From: Methyloceanibacter sp. | Lineage (GTDB): Bacteria; Pseudomonadota; Alphaproteobacteria; Rhizobiales; Methyloligellaceae | Length of the DNA stretch: 6,321 nucleotides | Assembly (NCBI GenBank): GCA_022865725.1 | Contig: JALHTP010000096.1 | Span: forward strand, 1 to 6,321 | Direction: 5' to 3' | Shown: piece by piece, positions 1-5,233 of the stretch | Position numbering within the stretch: the stretch's first letter is position 1 | Layout of the letters: each line of letters starts with the position of its first letter | Notes under the pieces: generated by a model | Databases searched by the model: none | What the model was told of the DNA's origin: nothing | What the model saw: only the letters and a program-made list of their open reading frames with translations | Position numbers and translations under genes: made by a program

Positions 1-10
1 CCGCGCGACA

Positions 11-37
11 TTGAGACCCTTGCAGGCCCTCTATAAA
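11..37 (+). promoter_or_regulatory. Candidate sigma70-like promoter for the penicillin-binding protein operon
   Basis: A -35-like TTGAGA (11-16) and a -10-like TATAAA (32-37) lie on the plus strand with a 15-nt spacer, a little shorter than the usual 16-18 nt. The -10 element stands out as an AT-rich island in GC-rich DNA. Transcription would start at about 43-45, inside the inverted repeat at 39-66, leaving a leader of roughly 100 nt before the GTG start at 145. Both hexamers deviate from consensus and the spacing is suboptimal, so this is only a candidate; the true promoter could lie left of the window. Confidence 0.35.
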
Positions 38-38
38 T

Positions 39-66
39 GGCCGCAATCCCGGTGTAGTTTGCGGCC
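39..66 (+). promoter_or_regulatory. Perfect 8-bp inverted repeat in the leader (hairpin or operator)
   Basis: GGCCGCAA (39-46) and TTGCGGCC (59-66) are exact reverse complements separated by 12 nt. The repeat begins just after the candidate -10 element, a typical place for a repressor operator, and in RNA it would form a GC-rich hairpin at the 5' end. No T-tract follows on the plus strand, so it does not look like a terminator for an upstream plus-strand gene. Read on the minus strand it is followed by ATTTATAG, which is also too weak for a clear terminator. Confidence 0.4.
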
Positions 67-84
67 CCATGAGACCCGTCCAGG

Positions 85-112
85 CGGTAGATTGGGGGAT
101 GCCAATCTGCCG
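85..112 (+). promoter_or_regulatory. Strong 11-bp stem-loop in the 5' leader
   Basis: CGGTAGATTGG (85-95) can pair with CCAATCTGCCG (102-112) around a six-base loop (GGGATG). Ten of the eleven pairs are Watson-Crick and one is a U-G wobble (88 with 109). The stem ends 16 nt before the probable Shine-Dalgarno sequence GAGAGG (129-134) and 32 nt before the GTG start. It is a good candidate for an RNA element that affects translation or stability of the penicillin-binding protein message. It matches no riboswitch class that I recognise. Confidence 0.45.
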
Positions 113-144
113 GGGCGGATTCGCATGCGAGAGGTCGGGGCAAG

Positions 145-2457
145 GTGCGGGACTTCCTCCAGGGTAATCGCCGGGCCAAGCTGATCGATTGGCTGAAGAT
201 CGATTCGTGGATCGATTCAGGCCTCTATAACGCCTGGATCCGCTTCCGCGACTGGTGGAGCGGCTATTCCTCGTTCTTTGGCCGCTTCGAGGTCAAAGGC
301 TTCGTCCGCGCCCTCAACGAGCTTGCCTGCGAGGGGATGACGCTTGGCGTGGGCGCCCTTCTCGTCCTCGCGACTTTCGCCCTTCCTGCCTTCGAGACCG
401 CGCAAGGCAAGATGAACCTTTCCGACGAGTACAGCGTCACCTTTCTCGATCGCTTCGGCAACGAGATCGGCAAGCGCGGCCTGTTGCGCGACGACTCGGT
501 GCCTCTCGATGAAATCCCGGACGCCATGATCAAGGCGACGCTTGCCACCGAGGACAGGCGGTTCTTCGAACATTTCGGCGTCGATGTCATGGGCACCTTC
601 AGGGCCCTTGCCGCCAATGCCCGCCACGACACGGTCGTGCAAGGCGGTAGCTCGCTGACCCAGCAGCTCGCCAAGAACATGTTCCTGTCGCCCGAGCGCT
701 CCCTCAGCCGGAAAATCAAAGAAGCGATCATCGCCATCTATCTCGAGAACCATTACTCGAAGCCCGAAATCCTGAAGATGTATTTCGACCGTGCCTATCT
801 CGGCGGCGGGTCGTATGGCGTCGAGGCGGCGGCGCAATATTATTTCAACAAGTCGATCCGCGAGGTGAACCTCTCCGAGGCGGCCATGCTCGCCGGCATG
901 TTCAAGGCGCCCACACGCTACGCGCCTCACGTCAACCTCGCCGCCTCGCGCGCCCGGGCCAACGAGGTGCTGAGCAACATAGTCGAGGCCGGATTCATGA
1001 GCGAGGGCCAGGTTTATGGCGCCCGCATGAACCCCGCTAAGATCGTCGAGCGCGGCGATTCCAACACGCCCGACTATTTCCTCGACTGGGCCTTCGAGGA
1101 GGTGCAGCGGCTGATGCGAGGCAAGGAAGACCACATCGTCGTCGCCCGCACCACCGTGGATGTCGGCTTGCAGAGAATGGCGGAGGACGCCATCGGGCAG
1201 ACCATCAAGCAATTCGGTAAGTCCCGCAATTTCGATCAGGGCGCCTTGGTCTCCATGGAGCCCGACGGCGCGGTGCGTGCCATGGTAGGCGGCAAGGACT
1301 ACGGCGAAAGCCAGTTCAACCGCGCGAGCCACGCCTTCCGCCAGCCAGGCTCCTCGTTCAAGGGCTATGTCTATCTGACCGCGCTCGAGAACGGCTTCAC
1401 GCCCGAATCGTCGGTCAGCGACGGTCCCGTCAGTTGCGGCCGCTGGGCGCCGAAAAACTATTCCGGCGGCTATAAGGGCCGCATGACGCTGCGGATGGCG
1501 CTGGCGAAGTCGATCAACACCATCGCCGTGAAGCTTTCGCTCCAGGTTGGGCGCGAGAAGGTGCTCGCCAACCTGGCCAAGATGGGCATCAACCACCTCA
1601 AGAAGACCTGCTCGCTGGCGCTTGGCGACAACGGCATGACGCCGCTCGAGCATACCGGCGGCTACGCGACCTTTGCCGCCGGCGGCTTCGAGGTGCACCC
1701 TTACGCCATCGAGGAGATCCGGACGCTCTCCAGCGGCGAGGTCGTCTATAATCGCGACCGCGACGAGCCCGCTCGCAAGCAGATCTTCGACACCAAGGTT
1801 GTAGGCGAGCTGAACACCATGCTGCAGGCGGTGGTTCTGGAAGGAACCGGCAAGGCGGCCCAACTGGACTACACCTATTCCGTCGGCAAGACGGGAACGA
1901 GTTCGGCCTATCGCGACGCCTGGTTCATAGGGTTTACCGGGCAATACGTCACCGGCGTCTGGCTCGGCAATGACGACTTCACCCCCATGGCGCGGGTGAC
2001 CGGCGGCAGCTTCCCCGCGCAGACCTGGCATGCCTACATGGCGGCGGCGCACGACACCGACAACATCCCGCAGATCGCGGGCTTGCCGGTGCATCCTGTC
2101 CAGGCAGCCGAGCAGGCGCGGATCGCCGCGGCAGTGGCGCAGAACGCGACTGCCAATCCGGAGATTGCGGCGCCCGCGCCCGAGAGCGTCAAGGACATGT
2201 CCTCGGCGACGCGACAGGTTCTCGAGAAGCTGAGCTCCATGCTCAAGGACGCTCGCCCGCTCAACCCGAGCGATGCGCGTCCCGATCGCGCCGAGGCGCC
2301 GGCTGCGCCTGCGGCTGACTCTTCCGCGAAGCCGAGCCTGGCGTCGGCCTCCACCGCCGACGGCGCGGCGCCGCCGCCCGACAATCCCATTCCGCCGGCC
2401 GAGCCGCAGACTGCACTTTCGGCGGGAAGAGACGATGGTGCAGCGACCCCGCATTAG
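145..2457 (+). CDS. Class A (bifunctional) penicillin-binding protein, PBP1 family
   Basis: This enzyme polymerises lipid II into glycan strands and crosslinks the stem peptides at the outer face of the inner membrane. The 770 residues hold a cytoplasmic N-terminus (1-63), one membrane span (about 64-84), a GT51 glycosyltransferase (about 100-285), a penicillin-binding transpeptidase (about 335-630) and an Ala/Pro-rich, probably disordered tail (about 655-770). GT51 motifs are intact: EDRRFFEHFG with catalytic Glu136, GGSSLTQQLAKN (167-178), RKIKE with Glu193, and LSEAAMLAGMFKAP (243-256). Transpeptidase motifs are SSFK with nucleophile Ser403 and Lys406, SIN (456-458) and KTGT (582-585). GTG at 145 is the first standard start after the in-frame stop at 88-90, with GAGAGG 10 nt upstream. 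The open N-terminus matches the rhizobial PBP1 pattern as I remember it. The paralogue within the PBP1a/PBP1b/PBP1c set cannot be settled here, so no symbol is given. Confidence 0.96.
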   Translation: MRDFLQGNRRAKLIDWLKIDSWIDSGLYNAWIRFRDWWSGYSSFFGRFEVKGFVRALNELACEGMTLGVGALLVLATFALPAFETAQGKMNLSDEYSVTFLDRFGNEIGKRGLLRDDSVPLDEIPDAMIKATLATEDRRFFEHFGVDVMGTFRALAANARHDTVVQGGSSLTQQLAKNMFLSPERSLSRKIKEAIIAIYLENHYSKPEILKMYFDRAYLGGGSYGVEAAAQYYFNKSIREVNLSEAAMLAGMFKAPTRYAPHVNLAASRARANEVLSNIVEAGFMSEGQVYGARMNPAKIVERGDSNTPDYFLDWAFEEVQRLMRGKEDHIVVARTTVDVGLQRMAEDAIGQTIKQFGKSRNFDQGALVSMEPDGAVRAMVGGKDYGESQFNRASHAFRQPGSSFKGYVYLTALENGFTPESSVSDGPVSCGRWAPKNYSGGYKGRMTLRMALAKSINTIAVKLSLQVGREKVLANLAKMGINHLKKTCSLALGDNGMTPLEHTGGYATFAAGGFEVHPYAIEEIRTLSSGEVVYNRDRDEPARKQIFDTKVVGELNTMLQAVVLEGTGKAAQLDYTYSVGKTGTSSAYRDAWFIGFTGQYVTGVWLGNDDFTPMARVTGGSFPAQTWHAYMAAAHDTDNIPQIAGLPVHPVQAAEQARIAAAVAQNATANPEIAAPAPESVKDMSSATRQVLEKLSSMLKDARPLNPSDARPDRAEAPAAPAADSSAKPSLASASTADGAAPPPDNPIPPAEPQTALSAGRDDGAATPH

Positions 2458-2586
2458 GCGCCTTTCGCGCGCCGCCTTGTATCGATGGACACCGATCGCT
2501 TGACCAGCGTGCTGCCAAACTCCCAGCTTGTGCTCGCCCCTTCGCAATCAGCCCCTTGGCGCGAAGAAGAAGCAGCCAGCCATTCC

Positions 2587-3174
2587 ATGCGGTCGCTGGC
2601 CTACTTCATCGGAACGTTCGTGGTCGCTCTCATGCTCGGCATCGGCTCGGCCTGGTACATGATCGAGCGCGGCTCGCCTCTGACGACGACGAAGGTGGGG
2701 CCTTGGGACGGCTGGATCAGCGAGGGTAATCCCAGTGCCGACCCCTACACCAAGGCGCATGTGGCGCGGAGCGGCAGGCTTCCCCTCACCTCGACCGTCG
2801 CCCGCTATTTCACGGCGTGGACCGACAGCGCCGGGCACACACTCACCTCGGGCTGCCAATATTCGATCGAGGGCTCGCCGCTCAACGCGCGCTGGTGGTC
2901 GATCGCAGTTTATGACGAGTATGGCGGGCTGATCGAGAATCCCTCGGCGCGCTACAGCTTCAACAGCGAGGAGCTGCTTCGTCACTCCGACGGCGCGTTC
3001 CGCATCAACTTGTCGGGCAAGGCGCGCCCCGAGAACTGGCTTCCGAGCGGGACCGTAGAGCAGCCCCTCGTGCTGCTCTTGCGCATTTACAGCCCGCGCG
3101 AAACCGACGGCTCCGGCATCGGTCTCATTCCCGGCGAGCGGCTGCCCAAGGTCGAGCGCAAAGCATGCGAGTAA
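2587..3174 (+). CDS. DUF1214 domain membrane-anchored protein
   Basis: The function is not known. The 195-residue product has one N-terminal membrane anchor (about 3-25) and a presumably periplasmic domain with DUF1214 hallmarks: GPWDGW (38-43), DPYTKAHVARSG (52-63), YSIEGSPLNARWWSIAVYD (92-110), NW at 150-151, LRIYSP (165-170) and a final LPKVER. I start it at ATG 2587 because the membrane anchor begins there and the length fits separate DUF1214 proteins. The frame is open to an ATG at 2485, which would add 34 residues without hydrophobic character. Neither start has a good ribosome binding site; GAAGAAG at 2563-2569 is too distant for a normal one. The gene lies 129 nt after the penicillin-binding protein gene and overlaps the next gene by 10 nt, so the two are probably translationally coupled. 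It has two cysteines, 90 and 194. Confidence 0.9.
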   Translation: MRSLAYFIGTFVVALMLGIGSAWYMIERGSPLTTTKVGPWDGWISEGNPSADPYTKAHVARSGRLPLTSTVARYFTAWTDSAGHTLTSGCQYSIEGSPLNARWWSIAVYDEYGGLIENPSARYSFNSEELLRHSDGAFRINLSGKARPENWLPSGTVEQPLVLLLRIYSPRETDGSGIGLIPGERLPKVERKACE

Positions 3175-3728
3175 GGATCCCCGGACTCTATATCGTGCTT
3201 GGGCTGGTGCTTGCGGGCCTCATCCACATCGTGGCCGTGCTCACCCTGCCTGCGCTTGCTCCGCGGAACGCACATGCACGATTGGCGGCGCTCGGCCCGG
3301 CCAACACCATGATCGAGCTGCCTGCCGCGGCTCCCGGCCGGCAGGTCATGCCGATGATGGCGCCCGACGTCCGCTATGCCTTCTGCCGCTTCGATCTCGC
3401 CAACGGACCGGTCAGGCTCAAGGCGACGATTGCCGACGAGCTTTGGCTGATCGCGCTCTACACGCCTGAGGGAGAAAATTTCTATTCGGTGGCCGGCGCC
3501 GACATGAAGCGGCCCCAGCTCGATCTCGTCATCGCCGGCGCCGATCAGACGGTGGAGGAGGCCGGCGTCGACGCTCCCGAATCATCCGATGAGGTTCTGG
3601 TCGTCAATTCGCCCGTCACCGAGGGCATCGCGCTGATTCGCGCGCCGCTGGCGGGGCCAAGCCGTGCGCCCAGGGCCGAACAGGCCCTCAAGGCGACCTC
3701 TTGCGGTCCTTATACGAAATCGGGCTGA
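3165..3728 (+). CDS. DUF1254 domain membrane-anchored protein
   Basis: This is a protein of unknown function with 187 residues. It has an N-terminal membrane segment (about 8-31, LGLVLAGLIHIVAVLTLPAL) followed by a probable periplasmic domain. Conserved-looking blocks are MAPDVRYAFCRFDL (65-78), ELWLIALYTPEGENFYSVAGADMKR (92-116, quoted here as family landmarks) and a late IALIRAP (155-161). The start is ATG 3165, inside the last codons of the DUF1214 gene; GAG at 3154-3156 is a poor ribosome binding site, which suits coupling by re-initiation. In many bacteria DUF1254 is the N-terminal half and DUF1214 the C-terminal half of one protein of about 450 residues, so the two products here probably act together as a complex. 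The only cysteines are 74 and 180. Confidence 0.9.
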   Translation: MRVRIPGLYIVLGLVLAGLIHIVAVLTLPALAPRNAHARLAALGPANTMIELPAAAPGRQVMPMMAPDVRYAFCRFDLANGPVRLKATIADELWLIALYTPEGENFYSVAGADMKRPQLDLVIAGADQTVEEAGVDAPESSDEVLVVNSPVTEGIALIRAPLAGPSRAPRAEQALKATSCGPYTKSG

Positions 3729-3753
3729 CGGCCCCGTCTTTCGCTATTTTTTT
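3721..3753 (+). terminator. Possible intrinsic terminator at the convergent gene junction
   Basis: CGGGC (3721-3725) pairs with GCCCCG (3731-3736), leaving one bulged C and a loop of TGACG. An alternative stem is GACG (3727-3730) with CGTC (3735-3738). A T-rich stretch follows, ending in seven consecutive T at 3747-3753. The hairpin overlaps the DUF1254 stop codon and the T run lies in the last codons of the minus-strand small gene, so two converging transcription units end within about 30 nt. The stem is short and the T run sits 10 nt away, so efficiency is uncertain. Confidence 0.35.
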
Positions 3754-3932
3754 CGGCTGCGTTGCATGCGCCTGCGGGACGGCGTGCCGGCGTGCTCGGG
3801 CATATCGATGGATGCGCGGCGATCGATCCTCACTCCCGGAAAGATGATGATCTGGCCGAGCGAATCCTCGATGGGCCTTGCGATCCGGACTGCCGCCTCT
3901 TCGCTGCGGCGGAATTCAAGGATGATCCCCAT
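3744..3932 (-). CDS. Small conserved-looking hypothetical protein, 62 aa
   Basis: The function is unknown. The product is soluble and basic, with no membrane segment: MGIILEFRRSEE at the start, a middle QIIIFPGVRIDRR block (27-39) and a highly basic C-terminus ending RRRMQRSRKK. The start is ATG 3932, with GGAG (3939-3942) six bases upstream, the best ribosome binding site in the window; an ATG at 3962 would place that site inside the coding region. All nine isoleucines use ATC, matching the strong codon bias of the neighbours. The ILEF and IIFPGVRI blocks resemble short proteins I recall from other Hyphomicrobiales, but I cannot confirm homology here. It is the last gene of the minus-strand cluster, 114 nt after the DUF1491 gene, and ends 15 nt from the convergent DUF1254 gene. 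Overlapping plus-strand frames in this stretch have no such support. Confidence 0.7.
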   Translation of the reverse strand: MGIILEFRRSEEAAVRIARPIEDSLGQIIIFPGVRIDRRASIDMPEHAGTPSRRRMQRSRKK

Positions 3933-3944
3933 TTTCGTCTCCAA

Positions 3945-3977
3945 GGGTGGCGCGCTTTGCATAGATCACGGCGCCAC
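3945..3977 (-). promoter_or_regulatory. Hairpin next to the Shine-Dalgarno of the small gene
   Basis: On the minus strand, GTGGCGC (plus positions 3977-3971) can pair with GCGCCAC (3953-3947), a 7-bp all-GC/AU stem with a 17-nt loop. The downstream arm ends only four bases before the GGAG of the small gene. The same arm, extended to GCGCCACCC (3953-3945), is also a perfect 9-bp complement of GGGTGGCGC just after the DUF1491 stop codon (4046-4038). Two mutually exclusive stems are therefore possible in the leader. Confidence 0.4.
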
Positions 3978-4009
3978 ATCGCCTGGTCAGCATTAAGACG
4001 CAGGTAAGG

Positions 4010-4024
4010 TTAACGAACCCCTAA
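4010..4024. promoter_or_regulatory. Near-match to a CtrA binding box
   Basis: TTAA (4010-4013), seven bases, then CTAA (4021-4024) matches the alphaproteobacterial CtrA consensus TTAA-N7-TTAA at seven of eight positions. It lies in the 114-nt gap between the DUF1491 gene and the small gene, about 78 nt upstream of the latter's ATG. A degenerate box like this occurs by chance, though it is less likely in such GC-rich DNA. No convincing -35/-10 pair was seen in the gap. Confidence 0.3.
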
Positions 4025-4046
4025 CCGCTTCCCGCTGGCGCCACCC

Positions 4047-4394
4047 TCAATCCTTGACCGCCGCATCGCCGAGGAAGTGCCGCCCGGCTCTGTCCTCGAC
4101 CTCGATGATCCAAAGGTCGGGATCGAACTCAAGCTGGCGGGCGAGATAACCGTCTGCCTCGGCGACGCTTGCCGGACGAGGCCCGAAGCAGCTCACCCAC
4201 CGCCGGTCAGTCTCGCTCTCAGTCAAGCCTGCCGGCGCCGGGCCATAAACGCACACCGTGCCGTCGAGCCTATCGATGCAAATGAAGATGGCGCCGGCCG
4301 CCGCATCCCCCCGCTGCACGATCACGACGGGAACGTTATGGCCTTGGCACAGGCGGAGATACGCTCTGACCCAGATCTCGCTCTTGAGGCGCAT
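4047..4394 (-). CDS. DUF1491 family protein
   Basis: A 115-residue, presumably cytoplasmic protein of unknown function. The family is recognisable from MRLKSEIWVRAYLRLC at the start, the VQRGDAAAGAIFI block (27-39), DRLDGTVCVYGPAPAG (42-57) and the C-terminal EFDPDLWIIEVEDRAGRHFL stretch. There is no signal peptide or membrane segment. The length is usual for the family. The start is ATG 4394; no strong ribosome binding site precedes it, but it begins only 25 nt after the stop of the peptidoglycan-binding gene, so the two are probably cotranscribed. Proteins of this family are largely confined to Alphaproteobacteria, which supports the taxonomic call. Confidence 0.9.
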   Translation of the reverse strand: MRLKSEIWVRAYLRLCQGHNVPVVIVQRGDAAAGAIFICIDRLDGTVCVYGPAPAGLTESETDRRWVSCFGPRPASVAEADGYLARQLEFDPDLWIIEVEDRAGRHFLGDAAVKD

Positions 4395-4419
4395 GGGAAC
4401 TCGGGGCTGGCGCGAGAGT

Positions 4420-5106
4420 TCAGTGTCCCGCGGCCGTCTTGGTCAGGTCGCGTCCGGTGACGCGTTTCAGCTCGCGCATCAACTCGGGCGTAATACGTCC
4501 GGTCTGGGCAATCTTCCGGTCGTGCTGAAAGGCGTTGATGGCGCGGGTCGTGGCGCCGCCCAACGCACCATCCACGGCACCCGGCGCATAGCCGAGATCG
4601 GCAAGGATTTGCTGCACAGTCTTCACCTTCGCGTCCTCCTTGGCCTTGGGACTTAGAGCCTTCTCCGCATCGACCGATCCGGTCGCACCGGCCGGCTGCA
4701 CGCTGGCGCCAAGCAGGATGTCGCGCAAGAGCTCATCCGTGGCGACCCCTGTCACGGGAAGACCCCGGCTCTTCTCATAGGCCGAGATCGCTGCACGTGT
4801 CTTGTCGCTCGGCTTGCCGTCCGCAGGCCCGACATCGTAGCCGCGACTGGCCAGCTCTCGTTGCACGGCTTTGAGGAGAAGTTCCGCTCCCCCCTCCCCT
4901 GCCTCGAGAGCAGGCAAGTCGGTGCTGACCGGCGGGAGCGTCACGACCTCAACGGGCGGAGCGCTCACAGGCGTGGAGACCTGCCGCGAGGCCGCCGTGA
5001 GGGCCGCGCTGCCATGCAGCTCCTGCAAATAGAGCGCGTTGTAAATGATACTTCCCGTCAGGCCGACAAAGGCCAGGAAGACGAGCCGCGTTGCTACTAC
5101 GCCCAT
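4420..5106 (-). CDS. Membrane-anchored protein with two peptidoglycan-binding domains
   Basis: A 228-residue protein with an uncleaved-looking N-terminal membrane segment (about 5-27), a Pro/Val-rich linker (about 40-68), and two PG_binding_1-type modules. The first is at about 77-131, with LLKAVQRELASRGYDVGPADGK and the helix TRAAISAYEKSRGL. The second is at about 161-215, with VQQILADLGYAPGAVDG and TTRAINAFQHDRKI. There is no hydrolase or transpeptidase domain, so it probably tethers the inner membrane to the wall or positions other enzymes. ATG 5106 is the first start, since an in-frame TGA lies two codons upstream; the ribosome binding site is weak. It sits between the histidine kinase gene (127 nt upstream) and the DUF1491 gene. 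The binding role follows from the domain family; the partner and purpose are inferred. Confidence 0.92.
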   Translation of the reverse strand: MGVVATRLVFLAFVGLTGSIIYNALYLQELHGSAALTAASRQVSTPVSAPPVEVVTLPPVSTDLPALEAGEGGAELLLKAVQRELASRGYDVGPADGKPSDKTRAAISAYEKSRGLPVTGVATDELLRDILLGASVQPAGATGSVDAEKALSPKAKEDAKVKTVQQILADLGYAPGAVDGALGGATTRAINAFQHDRKIAQTGRITPELMRELKRVTGRDLTKTAAGH

Positions 5107-5194
5107 CGCTCACGGTAATCTCAAAGGATGCCCAGGGGCGGAGAGGCGTCATGCCCCTTTCCCTTGGCCATCTTGGCGATCGAAACTAAAGAGA

Positions 5195-5220
5195 TGCTAA
5201 ACGGCCCCTCGGCCACAGCA
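5195..5220 (-). terminator. Weak stem-loop after the histidine kinase gene
   Basis: On the minus strand GGCC-GAGG-GGCC (plus 5214-5203) forms a short stem, with outer arms TGCT (5220-5217) and AGCA (5198-5195) adding pairs across an internal loop. It starts 14 nt after the kinase stop codon and is followed by a moderately T-rich stretch. It could attenuate read-through into the peptidoglycan-binding gene, but without a proper T run it is not a convincing terminator. The rest of the 127-nt gap shows no clear promoter. Confidence 0.25.
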
Positions 5221-5233
5221 ATCCTTCCAAAGC

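Noticed and set aside
2435..2503. Short 22-codon plus frame overlapping the PBP stop codon, preceded by GGAAGAG
   Set aside because: The purine-rich sequence gives a plausible ribosome site, but the product is very short and Arg-rich, overlaps the PBP gene's end in another frame, and has no sign of conservation that I can judge.
2500..2528. TTGACC as a -35 element for the DUF1214 gene
   Set aside because: No acceptable -10 hexamer occurs 16-19 nt downstream; the expected positions read CCAGCT or similar.
217..2547. A 776-codon open frame on the minus strand
   Set aside because: It is antisense to the penicillin-binding protein gene along its whole length. High G/C at third codon positions removes stops on the opposite strand. 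Its translation is rich in Arg, Gly and His with no recognisable domain, while the plus frame has every catalytic motif.
3664..4007. Plus-strand open frames of 110 and 81 codons across the 3729-4046 stretch
   Set aside because: They overlap the end of the DUF1254 gene or the small minus-strand gene. No ribosome binding site or family resemblance was seen, and codon use favours the minus-strand frame.
4077..4656. Plus-strand open frames of 127 and 132 codons
   Set aside because: They are opposite the DUF1491 and peptidoglycan-binding genes, which match known families. Neither plus frame has a ribosome binding site or recognisable sequence.
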